From a virus, in the IMG/VR virus record IMGVR_UViG_3300032116_000124, positions 1 through 64,000 of that record: DNA of 64,000 nucleotides; one strand, written 5' to 3'. Positions 34,668-44,010 of the stretch are shown one piece after another (the stretch's first letter is position 1; every line of letters begins with the position of its first letter). The notes under the pieces are model-generated. The model was given only the letters and a program-made list of their open reading frames with translations, was not told the origin of the DNA and ran no database searches. The translations under genes were made by a program, and so were the position numbers.

Positions 34668-37217
34668 ATGCCAAGACACAATCTTATATCATTACGATCA
34701 GGAACAGAAAATCAATGGACTTCTACTAATCCTATTTTATCTAGTGGTGAACCAGGATTCGAAATAGATACCGGACGTGTCAAGATAGGCAATGGAACAA
34801 CAGCATGGAGTGGATTGTATTATAATTCTATTATTCCAACAGGATTAATTGCTGGAAATAATATCAATATAAATCTAGGAACAAATGGATCTACCGCAAC
34901 AATAGGGGTTAGTGGATCCGTACAACAGTCAGAGTCTTTGGTAACTAGTGTTTTTAATGAAACTGGTGCTACTCTTTCCAAGATGACTGCTGTTTATATT
35001 AATGGTGGTCACGGAGATTTGCCAACTATCCAAAAGGCTATTGCTACTAGTGATATTACTAGCGCTGGCACCTATGGACTAGTATATCAAGATATTGATA
35101 ATATGGAAATTGGTCAAGTTGTAGTTTTTGGATTAATGGGAGGAGTCAATACTGATCCTGCTCATGGAGGCATTGCTGGTGCTACAGAGGGCTCTGTGCT
35201 ATATCTTAGTCCCACAGTTTCAGGTGCTATTACAACTACGAAACCATATGCCCCTGACCATATTGTTTCTATTGGTACCGTTGTTAGAGTTCATCAAAAT
35301 GAGGGTGTTATAGAAGTTAGAGTTCAAAATGGATTTGAATTAGAAGAACTACATAATGTTGCGGTTACTGGTGCTACAAATGGTCAGTTCTTGCAATATA
35401 ATAGCGGTAGTGGATTATGGGTTCCTAGTAGTAGTGGAAACTTTACTTCACTAAGCGTTAATAATACTGGAGTTGTAGTTGGTAGCGGTGGCTCTGCTGG
35501 GTATTTAAGTAAATTTACAAACTCAAACACTATAGAGAATAGTTCAATATATCAAGAATTTTCTAATAAAATTAGAATAGGAGAAAATCAGCAAGGCTAT
35601 ATCGTTGTATCTGATGACTCTTATGGAGGAGAATTAGGAATATTAACTAATCTTGATGAAGTTATAGCAATTAAATTCCAAGATGGATCTTTTAGATATG
35701 GCGGTGGATATGTTGGTGGAGAAAATATTGTTGTTGCTTCTAATGGGAATGTTGGAATAGGAACCGACACGCCTACTGAAAAATTAACTGTTAATGGTAA
35801 TGGTAATTTTATTGGAAATCTTACTGTTAGTGGCAATCTATCTCCAGGATCCATTAGTGGAGTTGATCCTTTATACATACAGACACAAACGGCGAGTATG
35901 ATCTTAAATGATTATACTATATTCTTACAAAATGATGCTAAGTCGCAAGGTAATTTTTATCTAGAAGGACCATCAATAGTACAAGATGCTTTGCTAGTAA
36001 CAGATTCTGATAGAATCGTAACATCATTGTCTTCTCCCTCTTTAACAGAAATTGGTTATGTTGGCGGCGTTACTAGTAATATACAAACTCAATTAGATAG
36101 TAAACAAAATACACTAATAAATCCTATTACTGGTACTGGTGTAGCAAATCATATTCCTTACTGGAGTAGCACTAGCGGATTGCTTGCTGATAGTAATCAG
36201 TTGGTTTGGGATAGTACTAATAATAGGTTGGGAATAGGAACAGCTAGTCCGACCAGCACATTACAAGTTAGCGGACTAATAACGGCTAATAGTGGAACAT
36301 TTGAGTCTATTAATGTTACTGGCCCAGCCGTTTCTAGCGGTTCATTAGTATCATTTACGCATCCAGATAATACCGGCTCTTCCGATTATGATGCAATTAT
36401 TTCTGGACAATTACATCTTACTAGAAATGCAAATAATGGAATATATAATTTAGCTACAGAGGCTAGCTGGGACCAAAGTTTAAGCCCATCTGGAACAATA
36501 TGGAACAATGAAGGCTGGAGCAATCTAGAAAATTTTAAATCTAGAACATATTCTGCTTTATGGAGTGCTGTTGGTGGTCAGCTTGGATACAATCTTCCAG
36601 GTGCTGAATTGATAATGAAACACGTTGATACTAATAGATATTGGAAAGTTAAATTTACTAGCTGGACTCAAGGTGGCGGCGGCGGATTTGCTTATGAAAG
36701 ACAAGAGATATTTATTGATAATGCTATGAATGTTAGTGGTAGTTCTAATTTTAATGATTTATTAACTGCTAATAAGTTATCAGCAAGTGAATTAACTTGT
36801 GAAAAATTATCTGTTATTGGAGAAGATTTAACGGTTGGTGGTCAGACACCAAGCATAAGCCTAAAAGGATATTCATGGTTTGGTAAAGTCGATGGATCTG
36901 TGGGCATAGCAGTTTCAGTTAATAATTCTGGAACATTTGGTAGTTCGTCAGCTTTTGCTACCTTTGGTGGATTTAATGAAAGCGTAACAGCATATACTCC
37001 TATGTGTTTTGCTTCTAATTTTTCGCCACAATTATATCTAAATACTAATGGTAATGTTGGTATAAATAAAGCAACCCCATCACAAAAACTTGATGTCAAT
37101 GGAAATATTAATATTAGTGAAAATTTAATCTTCAATAACAATACATCCTTGTCAGAATCTGAGTTAACAACTATAATAAATAGTAAAAATATATACATGT
37201 GGTCTAATTATATATAG
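34668..37217 (+). CDS. Second Mtd-N-type fibre protein (849 aa)
   Basis: The N-terminal domain (NLISLRSGTENQWTSTNPIL, SSGEPGFEIDTGRVKIGNGT) is the same type as in 32598-34589. The long beta-rich shaft contains GIGTDTPTEKLTVNGNGNFI-like and GIGTASPTSTLQVSGLITAN-like repeats typical of phage fibres with C-terminal chaperone-like ends. No clear autoproteolytic end seen. Confidence 0.8.
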   Translation: MPRHNLISLRSGTENQWTSTNPILSSGEPGFEIDTGRVKIGNGTTAWSGLYYNSIIPTGLIAGNNININLGTNGSTATIGVSGSVQQSESLVTSVFNETGATLSKMTAVYINGGHGDLPTIQKAIATSDITSAGTYGLVYQDIDNMEIGQVVVFGLMGGVNTDPAHGGIAGATEGSVLYLSPTVSGAITTTKPYAPDHIVSIGTVVRVHQNEGVIEVRVQNGFELEELHNVAVTGATNGQFLQYNSGSGLWVPSSSGNFTSLSVNNTGVVVGSGGSAGYLSKFTNSNTIENSSIYQEFSNKIRIGENQQGYIVVSDDSYGGELGILTNLDEVIAIKFQDGSFRYGGGYVGGENIVVASNGNVGIGTDTPTEKLTVNGNGNFIGNLTVSGNLSPGSISGVDPLYIQTQTASMILNDYTIFLQNDAKSQGNFYLEGPSIVQDALLVTDSDRIVTSLSSPSLTEIGYVGGVTSNIQTQLDSKQNTLINPITGTGVANHIPYWSSTSGLLADSNQLVWDSTNNRLGIGTASPTSTLQVSGLITANSGTFESINVTGPAVSSGSLVSFTHPDNTGSSDYDAIISGQLHLTRNANNGIYNLATEASWDQSLSPSGTIWNNEGWSNLENFKSRTYSALWSAVGGQLGYNLPGAELIMKHVDTNRYWKVKFTSWTQGGGGGFAYERQEIFIDNAMNVSGSSNFNDLLTANKLSASELTCEKLSVIGEDLTVGGQTPSISLKGYSWFGKVDGSVGIAVSVNNSGTFGSSSAFATFGGFNESVTAYTPMCFASNFSPQLYLNTNGNVGINKATPSQKLDVNGNINISENLIFNNNTSLSESELTTIINSKNIYMWSNYI

Positions 37218-37225
37218 GAGAAGAT

Positions 37226-37609
37226 ATGGCTACAGCACCAGTTTTTTCAGTAATTCCAAGAGTTGGTTTAGGACAGGTAAGCACCGCGAATACTAATAGA
37301 GATGGTACAGGTACTATAGCTACTATTTTAACTGGTGGCTCATCTGGTACAAAAATTACAGAGATTGTTGTTGAGGCAACTGGCACAACGACCGCCGGAA
37401 TGGTTAGAATATATCTAAATGATGGAACTAATACTAGATTATTTGATGAATTTCTTGTCATAGCAGTAACTGCCGGTGCCTCAACTGTTGTTTATAGAGG
37501 ATCAAGAGTTTATGAAAACTTAACTCTTCCAAATAATTCATGGAGTATAAGAGCCTCAACTCATAACGCTGAAACATTTAATGTGTTTGTATTAGGTGCT
37601 GATTTATGA
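37226..37609 (+). CDS. Virion-associated protein (127 aa)
   Basis: Beta-rich protein (MATAPVFSVIPRVGLGQVST...IVVEATGTTTAGMVRIYLND...NNSWSIRASTHNAETFNVFV) of a type common beside phage fibres. AGGAGAAG before ATG. Exact role unknown. Confidence 0.65.
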   Translation: MATAPVFSVIPRVGLGQVSTANTNRDGTGTIATILTGGSSGTKITEIVVEATGTTTAGMVRIYLNDGTNTRLFDEFLVIAVTAGASTVVYRGSRVYENLTLPNNSWSIRASTHNAETFNVFVLGADL

Positions 37610-38529
37610 ATGATGGAATTTATTCTATAAATAAATCTACTATTGAAAGTTTTCTGTTTACAAGAAACAGTAAGCCAGACGGAGCTATTGGTTCTAATGG
37701 CACTTATTATTGGTCTATTCCAGAAAAAGCTAAATATATAGAAATAGAAGCTGTTGCTTCTGGTGGGGGCGGAGGTGGCGGTAGAAGAGGAGCTGCCGGA
37801 ACCATAAGAGGCGGCGGTGCTGGTGGGGCAACAGGAGGAAGAACAAGATATAATTTTCCAGTATCAGATATAGCAAATTTTGCTACATCAAAAATGTTAG
37901 TAATATCTGTTGGCGCTGGCGGAGGTGGTGGTGCGGCTGTTACAACAGATGACACAAATGGAAATCCTGGATCAATAGGTAACCCATCTTCTGTTAGACT
38001 CTTACAAAATGCTAATTTTTTTCTAGCATACGCTTGGCAAACAACAGCATCTACTGGTGGAACTTCTTCTGCTGGAGGAACTGGTGGAAGTCCCGCTTGG
38101 GTATCTATGTACCCTGGCGTGGTAGGAGGTGCTGGTTCTAACGGAACCTCTGCAGCAGGAAGTAACGGTGGCACAGTTGCTCAAAATCCAGGCGCGGGCG
38201 GAGGAGGAGTAAACGCATCTAATACAGCAACTGCTGGAGCAACAGCGTATGGAACAGAAATTGCGAGAACCGCACCAACAGCCTTGAATCCCGCTGGAGG
38301 AAATAATACTGGAGGGAATGGAACAAATGGAACAACAGCAATACCGGGTGGATATGGTATGGGTGGTGGCGGCGGAGGAGGAAACCCTTCTGGCGCTGGC
38401 GGAAGCGGAGGAAACGGAGGTTTTCCGGGTGGAGGCGGAGGCGGCGGCGGCGGAGGCTTAAATGGTTTTACTGGTGGGGCCGGAGGCAACGGGGCCGATG
38501 GCATGGTTCGCATTTATGTGTGGTATTAA
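37606..38529 (+). CDS. Glycine-rich adhesin-like protein (307 aa)
   Basis: The N-terminal 55 residues lead into long Gly-rich runs (GGGGGGG, GGAGG..GG) interrupted by VGAGGGGG and GNGGFPGGGG. It ends GADGMVRIYVWY. Such polyglycine sandwich regions form receptor-binding tips in T4 gp38-like adhesins. GC-rich for this arm because of the Gly codons. Overlaps its upstream gene by 4 nt. Confidence 0.75.
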   Translation: MNDGIYSINKSTIESFLFTRNSKPDGAIGSNGTYYWSIPEKAKYIEIEAVASGGGGGGGRRGAAGTIRGGGAGGATGGRTRYNFPVSDIANFATSKMLVISVGAGGGGGAAVTTDDTNGNPGSIGNPSSVRLLQNANFFLAYAWQTTASTGGTSSAGGTGGSPAWVSMYPGVVGGAGSNGTSAAGSNGGTVAQNPGAGGGGVNASNTATAGATAYGTEIARTAPTALNPAGGNNTGGNGTNGTTAIPGGYGMGGGGGGGNPSGAGGSGGNGGFPGGGGGGGGGGLNGFTGGAGGNGADGMVRIYVWY

Positions 38530-38531
38530 TT

Positions 38532-38942
38532 ATGGGAAATAATCAAAATTCATGGGCATTAATTCGTCCAGACGGCTTAGTTGAAACTTTTTTAAGAATA
38601 GACTTACCAGAAAATTGGGAACCGCCAGAAGGATACAGCGTTCTTCCTGACGATGAACTTCCCGAAAATTGGCAAAAATTTGTTGAACCAAACATTGTGC
38701 CACAGAGCATATCTGCTAGACAGATTAGATTATGGTTGATTAAAAATGGTTTTAGTTTATCAGATATTGAAATAGCTATTAATAGTATCCAAGATCAAGC
38801 TGTAAGAGATATGACTTTAGTGGAATGGGAATACGCCCCATATGTTGAAAGAAATCATCCTATGGTTTCAGCAATTGCTAATGCTCTTGGCTTAAACAAT
38901 GAACAAATTGATACATCTTTTATAGAAGCCTCTCGGCTTTGA
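38532..38942 (+). CDS. Fibre-associated protein (136 aa)
   Basis: From ATG 38532, two bases after the upstream stop: MGNNQNSWALIRPDGLVETF.... The C-terminal part (SARQIRLWLIKNGFSLSDIE, WEYAPYVERNHPMVSAIANA, LGLNNEQID) is the small domain frequently found at phage tail-fibre loci, perhaps an assembly chaperone. A GTG at 38520 is possible but overlaps the upstream gene. Confidence 0.65.
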   Translation: MGNNQNSWALIRPDGLVETFLRIDLPENWEPPEGYSVLPDDELPENWQKFVEPNIVPQSISARQIRLWLIKNGFSLSDIEIAINSIQDQAVRDMTLVEWEYAPYVERNHPMVSAIANALGLNNEQIDTSFIEASRL

Positions 38943-38952
38943 TTAATAAATA

Positions 38953-39300
38953 ATTAAAAAAAATAGTATAAGCATATTAAACTCTCAACCAGCACAAACT
39001 ATTGCAAATGATTTAAAGAATTCTACAAAACAAATCTTTATGATGATAAAGAACGCTTTTAATGCTGGGTCCATAAATTTTTGGAATAATCCTAAAGCAA
39101 CTCCAACCCAAATTGCGGACGCACTCGGAACAGATGCCAAAGAAGTATTTGAATTACACTATGCTCTTGGTCAATTAATTGGTTCAGTAAAACCACAAGT
39201 AATATCATCAGGATTAAGTTTAATTGGTCAATTTACAATGAACGAAGATGGCACTGTTACTATTACTGAACAAATTCCAGGCCCTTCTGGACCACCATAA
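38953..39300 (+). CDS. Hypothetical protein, possible non-AUG start
   Basis: The first ATG is at 39040 (86 residues), but the same frame is open upstream and looks coding (ILNSQPAQTIANDLKNSTKQ). All frames are closed just before 38950, so a start at ATT 38953 or ATA nearby is proposed; no ATG/GTG/TTG exists there and no Shine-Dalgarno is visible. The body (ATPTQIADALGTDAKEVFEL) looks like a small helix-turn-helix-like domain. Ends in Pro/Gly. Confidence 0.5.
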   Translation: MKKNSISILNSQPAQTIANDLKNSTKQIFMMIKNAFNAGSINFWNNPKATPTQIADALGTDAKEVFELHYALGQLIGSVKPQVISSGLSLIGQFTMNEDGTVTITEQIPGPSGPP

Positions 39301-39309
39301 ACACTATTG

Positions 39310-39316
39310 GGTGTAT
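39310..39316 (+). promoter_or_regulatory. GGTGTAT late-motif copy
   Basis: 38 nt before the connector gene. Confidence 0.35.
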
Positions 39317-39353
39317 TCAATAATATTGAAATTTCTTTCAGAAAGGCCATATT

Positions 39354-39878
39354 ATGTCATGGAATCTAGAACTACCAATTATAGTACGAACTTTAATTAA
39401 TGATTGGTCAGACAATCCAACATACTCTGATGAAAGAATAGTACAAGTATTAACTGTAGCAGCTAAATATGTTCAATTTGATGTAGTTTTAGATCATACA
39501 TATGAAGTTGATGTGACTAATAATACCATTTCTCCTGATCCAACGGAAGATGGTGATAAGGATGAAATTTTTGTTAGTTTACTTGCTCTTAAAGCAGCAT
39601 GTATTATAGATCAAAGCACATTCAGAACAAAAGCCACTATGGAGGGGTTGAGAGCATCTCTTGGTCCAGCAGCATTTTCTGTTGGAGGAAGTTTGGCTGG
39701 ATGGAAAGAAATTTTAGAAAAAGGACCATGCGCTTTGTATAATGACTTTGTTGAGCACTGGGATGTTGCAAATGCTTCTTCTGTTAAAGCTATACTCAGT
39801 CCATTTGCTGGAAATAAATTTGATCCAAGCATCCTTGGTATGTATTCGAGTCAAAGAGGTAGAACATTTTTCTCCTAA
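39354..39878 (+). CDS. Head-tail connector protein, probable
   Basis: A 174-residue protein (LPIIVRTLINDWSDNPTYSD..., SLLALKAACIIDQSTFRTKA) mainly helical at its centre, like head-tail adaptor proteins. Position after capsid and fibre block and before tail genes supports this. Identity by context. Confidence 0.6.
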   Translation: MSWNLELPIIVRTLINDWSDNPTYSDERIVQVLTVAAKYVQFDVVLDHTYEVDVTNNTISPDPTEDGDKDEIFVSLLALKAACIIDQSTFRTKATMEGLRASLGPAAFSVGGSLAGWKEILEKGPCALYNDFVEHWDVANASSVKAILSPFAGNKFDPSILGMYSSQRGRTFFS

Positions 39879-39892
39879 TTAGGTAATAAATT

Positions 39893-40330
39893 ATGTCAGC
39901 AGCAGAATACAATTTTAACTTAGATAAAGGATCTATTTTTTATATATCTTTTTCTTATCTAGATGATTCAAGCCAAATCATTAACTTAACAAATTGGCTT
40001 GGAAGATTCAGCTTTACACCTGTTGATGGATCGTTTGTTAATACAACAACAACATATTTTACAGGCAATACTAATGCTAATTATAGTTTCTTAATAGATG
40101 AAGATAATGGTAAGTTAATTTTAAGACTACCTTCGTCCACAACTTCTTCTTTTGATTTTTCTGCCGCTAGATATGATCTTGATCTCAAGGCGCCAAACGA
40201 ATTATATAGTGGCGCTGGAGACAATATATTTAAACTTGTAAAAGGAACAATAACAATTTTACCAGGAAATTCTACTAGTCCGCAAGACTTTCCTATTAGT
40301 GAGGAAGAAACCCCTTGTGAGGGCTGCTAA
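39893..40330 (+). CDS. BppU-like virion protein (145 aa), paralogue 2
   Basis: YNFNLDKGSIFYISFSYLDD, IINLTNWLGRFSFTP and ARYDLDLKAPNELYSG match the paralogue at 31870-32277. The C-terminal tail ends ETPCEGC. Shares its stop with the start of the next gene. Confidence 0.7.
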   Translation: MSAAEYNFNLDKGSIFYISFSYLDDSSQIINLTNWLGRFSFTPVDGSFVNTTTTYFTGNTNANYSFLIDEDNGKLILRLPSSTTSSFDFSAARYDLDLKAPNELYSGAGDNIFKLVKGTITILPGNSTSPQDFPISEEETPCEGC

Positions 40331-40608
40331 TGAGCAATGTAATAGTCAACACATCTCAATCATATATAAATGTAACATCATCGGATGTGGATGGAAATTT
40401 AATAACTAATACTGTTGTGGCTGACAATATGCCACAAATCCAAATTGTTGATACCAACTCTCAGTCAATGTCTCGCTTAATAGGAGGATCTGCTCCTCAA
40501 TCCTCAGTTGATGTTGGTCAACCAGGAGAAATTAGATGGGACAGTAATTATTTGTATCTGTGCGTATCTGCAAACAGATGGAAAAAAATAACTTTATTGG
40601 AACTATAA
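40330..40608 (+). CDS. Small fibre-type protein (92 aa)
   Basis: The C-terminus (VGQPGEIRWDSNYLYLCVSA, then NRWKKITL) is the phage fibre module G.irwDsnylY.Cva.n.Wkr..l. Paired with the BppU-like gene. Likely a virion component. Confidence 0.65.
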   Translation: MSNVIVNTSQSYINVTSSDVDGNLITNTVVADNMPQIQIVDTNSQSMSRLIGGSAPQSSVDVGQPGEIRWDSNYLYLCVSANRWKKITLLEL

Positions 40609-40609
40609 T

Positions 40610-41131
40610 ATGAATATATTTAATGGATTAATAAATGCAGAATTTAAAAATCTGTATAATCAAGCAATAGAGAGTCTGTTGGATTCTACAGCACTATCTG
40701 TTGCCTGTAAATTAAAATATAATACCACGGACAGATCATTTTGTACGAATTGCGTATATAATCCTATCTTAGAAAAATCATTTAATAAATATAATGGCAC
40801 TGGTCCAGTGTCTTTTGCTGAAGGTTCAATCTGTCCTGTTTGCGGAGGATTTGGTAAGATTATATATGACGCAGAAGAAATAGTTTATCTTGGAGTTATA
40901 TTTGATAGTAAATATTGGTTAAATTGGGGACCTAAAAATATACAGATTCCAAATCTCGCCGCTCAAACCCTATGCGCTATTTCTTTGATGCCAAAACTAC
41001 AAAATGCTACTCAAATGATTGTTGCAGATAATGAATCGTATGATAACAATTTATATTCTAAGGCCGGACCACCAATTCCCATGGGACTTGGAGAACACAA
41101 GTTTATTCTTACAAACTGGACAAGGCCATGA
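40610..41131 (+). CDS. Zinc-binding virion morphogenesis protein (173 aa)
   Basis: Contains FCTNC (residues ~44-48) and ICPVCGGFGKI (~75), a two-knuckle zinc site, followed by a beta-rich part (IVYLGVIFDSKYWLNWG). This type of protein is common between connector and tail genes of phages; head-completion is likely, not shown. Confidence 0.65.
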   Translation: MNIFNGLINAEFKNLYNQAIESLLDSTALSVACKLKYNTTDRSFCTNCVYNPILEKSFNKYNGTGPVSFAEGSICPVCGGFGKIIYDAEEIVYLGVIFDSKYWLNWGPKNIQIPNLAAQTLCAISLMPKLQNATQMIVADNESYDNNLYSKAGPPIPMGLGEHKFILTNWTRP

Positions 41132-41778
41132 CATTAAAATTTAGTTTGAAGCTTATAGAATCTGATACTCAGATTAAAAAAGTTATTTTATCTAGCATAA
41201 GAGATATTCTAGACACAGCCCTGTCAAAATCCTTACCGTCAATAAAACAGCAGTTACAACAAGTTATAATTGATGCAATTAAAAATGAATCAGAATATAT
41301 GTCATTAAAAAGTGGTCAGCTCAGATATGAATTTGGTATTCCTGACGTGTCAATTATTGATAAAGTAATAGAAGATATGTGTCAAGGACAAGCAATCAAA
41401 CTTCCAATAAATATAAATTCTAGAGGAATATCTGGAGGATTAAAATATATTGTTATAGATGGTGAAAAAGTATCTCAAACAATAGAAGATCCAAGTAATT
41501 TTGTTAGAGATATTAAGGGATATGCTATGCCATGGTTAAAGTGGCTATTAACACATGGAACAAACACAATAGTTAAAAATTTTGAAGTTCGATTGGGCCC
41601 GAATCCCAGGTCAAGAAGTGGTATGGCAATCATGGTTGAGTCATCAGGATCACAGTGGTACGTTCCTGCTCAATTTGCTGGAACAACATCAAATAATTGG
41701 ATAACCAGAGCTATTAATAGGCTTAATGATGACAGTTTTTCTAAAATCATTCAAAACAATATTGAGAAAAATATATGA
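41128..41778 (+). CDS. Tail-completion-position protein (216 aa)
   Basis: Helical N-terminal third, then a beta-rich region (FEVRLGPNPRSRSGMAIMVE, SSGSQWYVPAQFAGTTSNNW). Overlaps its neighbours by 4 nt. The position suggests neck or tail completion; no firm homologue recognised. Confidence 0.55.
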   Translation: MTLKFSLKLIESDTQIKKVILSSIRDILDTALSKSLPSIKQQLQQVIIDAIKNESEYMSLKSGQLRYEFGIPDVSIIDKVIEDMCQGQAIKLPININSRGISGGLKYIVIDGEKVSQTIEDPSNFVRDIKGYAMPWLKWLLTHGTNTIVKNFEVRLGPNPRSRSGMAIMVESSGSQWYVPAQFAGTTSNNWITRAINRLNDDSFSKIIQNNIEKNI

Positions 41779-42740
41779 GCTGTAATGAAAATCCATATAA
41801 ATTACATGGAATAAGTAGTCTTCAAGATAATACCTTAATTCCAACAGTAGAAGAAAATTTAAAAAGTTTTTTTGATTATGGATTACTCCATATAGGAGGA
41901 TTCATTAATGTCAATATTCCAACGTCTGGACTTTATAAAACAACTTTTCATACTTTAAAACCATCAAAAGATCCTTCGTATGTTGCTAATACCGTGTGGC
42001 AAACACCAAAAAAAGATTGGATATGGGAATCTGGAATTTCTTATAATAATACTCAACCAATTAATATTAGTGGAATAAAAATAGCAAATACTTTTTATCC
42101 AGCACCTAGTGGATCTGGCACAATAGAATTTAGATTAGATTATGAAAATGGTCAAGTAATTTTTAATAAAGCAATTAATTCATCGTCTAAAGTTGAAATG
42201 AATTATAGTTATAGATGGTGTCAGATTATTAAATCTAATCATAATATGTGGCAAACTCTTCAAACAATGACATATCAGCCAAATCCTCAAATAAGTCAGG
42301 CTGATAAAGGAGATTACTCAATATCAGCATCTCATAGATTACAATTACCAGCAATAGTTATTGAGACCATACCAAGGAATTCTAATACTCCATACGAATT
42401 AGGATCATTAGTTTCATATAGACAACAAGATATATTATGTCATATTTATGCTGAAAATATTAATGATTGTAATATTCTAATGGATATACTAAGATTACAA
42501 AAAGACAAAACAATATTACTATATGATCTTAAAAAAGTTATAAATAATAATTTTTATGGCTTAAATAATAATGGGTCAAAAAATAATAATGGATTAAATT
42601 ATGGTCAAATTGTAAGCAATCCTAATCTTACATGGAATCGTTTATATATAAAAGATGTCAATTTTTTGGATATACAAAAAAATACATCCTCAAGCATGGT
42701 TTGGTGTATCACTAGATTAACAGTCGAAGTTATCGTCTAA
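41775..42740 (+). CDS. Neck or tail structural protein (321 aa)
   Basis: Beta-rich (GSGTIEFRLDYENGQVIFNK, SKVEMNYSYRWCQII) with an N-terminal ENPYKLHGISS. Immediately before the tail-tube-like gene, so perhaps tail terminator or tail-completion. No known family recognised. Confidence 0.55.
   Translation: MSCNENPYKLHGISSLQDNTLIPTVEENLKSFFDYGLLHIGGFINVNIPTSGLYKTTFHTLKPSKDPSYVANTVWQTPKKDWIWESGISYNNTQPINISGIKIANTFYPAPSGSGTIEFRLDYENGQVIFNKAINSSSKVEMNYSYRWCQIIKSNHNMWQTLQTMTYQPNPQISQADKGDYSISASHRLQLPAIVIETIPRNSNTPYELGSLVSYRQQDILCHIYAENINDCNILMDILRLQKDKTILLYDLKKVINNNFYGLNNNGSKNNNGLNYGQIVSNPNLTWNRLYIKDVNFLDIQKNTSSSMVWCITRLTVEVIV
42703..42709 (+). promoter_or_regulatory. GGTGTAT late-motif copy
   Basis: 50 nt before the tail-tube-like gene, inside the end of the upstream gene. 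Confidence 0.35.
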
Positions 42741-42758
42741 TACAAAAACGAGGTTATC

Positions 42759-43820
42759 ATGGCAGCAAATAATCGTATTTTCTATGCCGTTCAAGCAGTA
42801 AAAGTTAAACCATGTCGCTCAGTCAATGGCTCATATACCTATGGAAGCGAATCAATATTAAAAGGTATTCAAAGCGTTGGTATGACCACCAACTTCAATC
42901 TAGAGCAAGTTTATCAATTAGGTCAATTAGAACTATATGATAATGTTGAAGAAGTTCCTGATATTGAAGTAACATTAAATAAAGTATTGGACGGAACAAG
43001 ACTTGTATATAATCTAGCTTTAGACGGCAACGTAGCTAATAGCAGCGATAATCTTACGCTCACAGAAATTTCTGATCGCAGATGTGATGTTGCTTTAGGC
43101 ATTTGGGACGATACTGCTACTGGCGCTAGCGGAGCAGCAAAATATTATGTTGTTTGCACAGGTATGTATGTTAGTAGTGTAAGTTATAACTTTACTAGTG
43201 ATGGTAATTTTACAGAAGATGTGACCTTGGTAGGTAATCATAAAAAGTGGGGATTAACTGGCGGCGGTGGTATAGGTGGCTTCTCAACAGGTCTTGTTGA
43301 TAGTGGAGACCAAACCAAGAGAGTATCAAAGAGATGGTCATTTAGTAAAACCGATAGTGTTCTACCTAGTGGTAGTGGCGGTATTCCAGGTAGCTTTGCT
43401 GCTGGCTCAGGCTTGCATGTAAATAGTGTTACTCTTTCTTGCAATCTAGGAAGAGAAGCTATTAATGAACTTGGTAAGAGAAGTCCATATTACAGATATA
43501 TTCAATTCCCAGTAGAAATAACTTCTGAAATTGAAATTACTGCTACTGAAGGAGATCAGGTTGATGCTGATGACTTTGAGTCAGCAACCGGTTGCAGTGC
43601 TGCGTCAAAGAGTAATCTTACAAATAAGTCAATTAAAGTTGCTGTTTGTGATGCTAATAATGCAGACGGCAGTATCGATTATATGATTGATTTAGGTAGT
43701 AAAAATAAACTAACTTCAGTTAATTACACTGGTGGTGACACGGGTGGTGGAAATGCTACTATAACATATAGCTTCCAAACCTTTAATACCTTTAAGGTTA
43801 GTGGCGTAGCCGCCAGCTGA
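42759..43820 (+). CDS. Major tail tube protein, probable
   Basis: A 353-residue protein: ILKGIQSVGMTTNFNLEQVY, QLGQLELYDNVEEVPDIEVT, then SVSYNFTSDGNFTEDVTLVG fit the beta-sandwich tube proteins (GVQSvg.....e.v.elG....y.n...v......i...l). Own ribosome-binding site (GAGG) and a candidate late motif. No sheath gene lies nearby, so the tail is non-contractile as far as visible. Confidence 0.75.
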   Translation: MAANNRIFYAVQAVKVKPCRSVNGSYTYGSESILKGIQSVGMTTNFNLEQVYQLGQLELYDNVEEVPDIEVTLNKVLDGTRLVYNLALDGNVANSSDNLTLTEISDRRCDVALGIWDDTATGASGAAKYYVVCTGMYVSSVSYNFTSDGNFTEDVTLVGNHKKWGLTGGGGIGGFSTGLVDSGDQTKRVSKRWSFSKTDSVLPSGSGGIPGSFAAGSGLHVNSVTLSCNLGREAINELGKRSPYYRYIQFPVEITSEIEITATEGDQVDADDFESATGCSAASKSNLTNKSIKVAVCDANNADGSIDYMIDLGSKNKLTSVNYTGGDTGGGNATITYSFQTFNTFKVSGVAAS

Positions 43821-43855
43821 TTGTAGTTAGTATTCGGAAATAATAGGAGGACACA

Positions 43856-44005
43856 ATGGACCAAGATCAGATGTTTAATTTAATAGGTAGATTATATACA
43901 GACGCTTTTGCGGCACAAAGAGTAATAGAAATGCTGCAAAAAAAATTACAAGAAAAAGAAAAGGAACTGATAGAACTAGAAAAAATAGTTAAAAAAGATA
44001 TTTAG
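43856..44005 (+). CDS. Small coiled-coil protein (49 aa)
   Basis: MDQDQMFNLIGRLYTDAFAA, then QRVIEMLQKKLQEKEKELIE and LEKIVKKDI: a clear heptad-like coiled coil. AGGAGG 5 nt before ATG. Lies where tail assembly chaperones usually sit. Confidence 0.75.
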   Translation: MDQDQMFNLIGRLYTDAFAAQRVIEMLQKKLQEKEKELIELEKIVKKDI

Positions 44006-44010
44006 GATGA

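Noticed and set aside
32598-37217. Diversity-generating retroelement
   Set aside because: Mtd-type N-termini occur, but there is no reverse transcriptase or template/variable repeat pair in the window.
37707-38513. Proline-rich minus-strand ORFs
   Set aside because: Antisense of the glycine-rich adhesin (GGN codons read as NCC proline).
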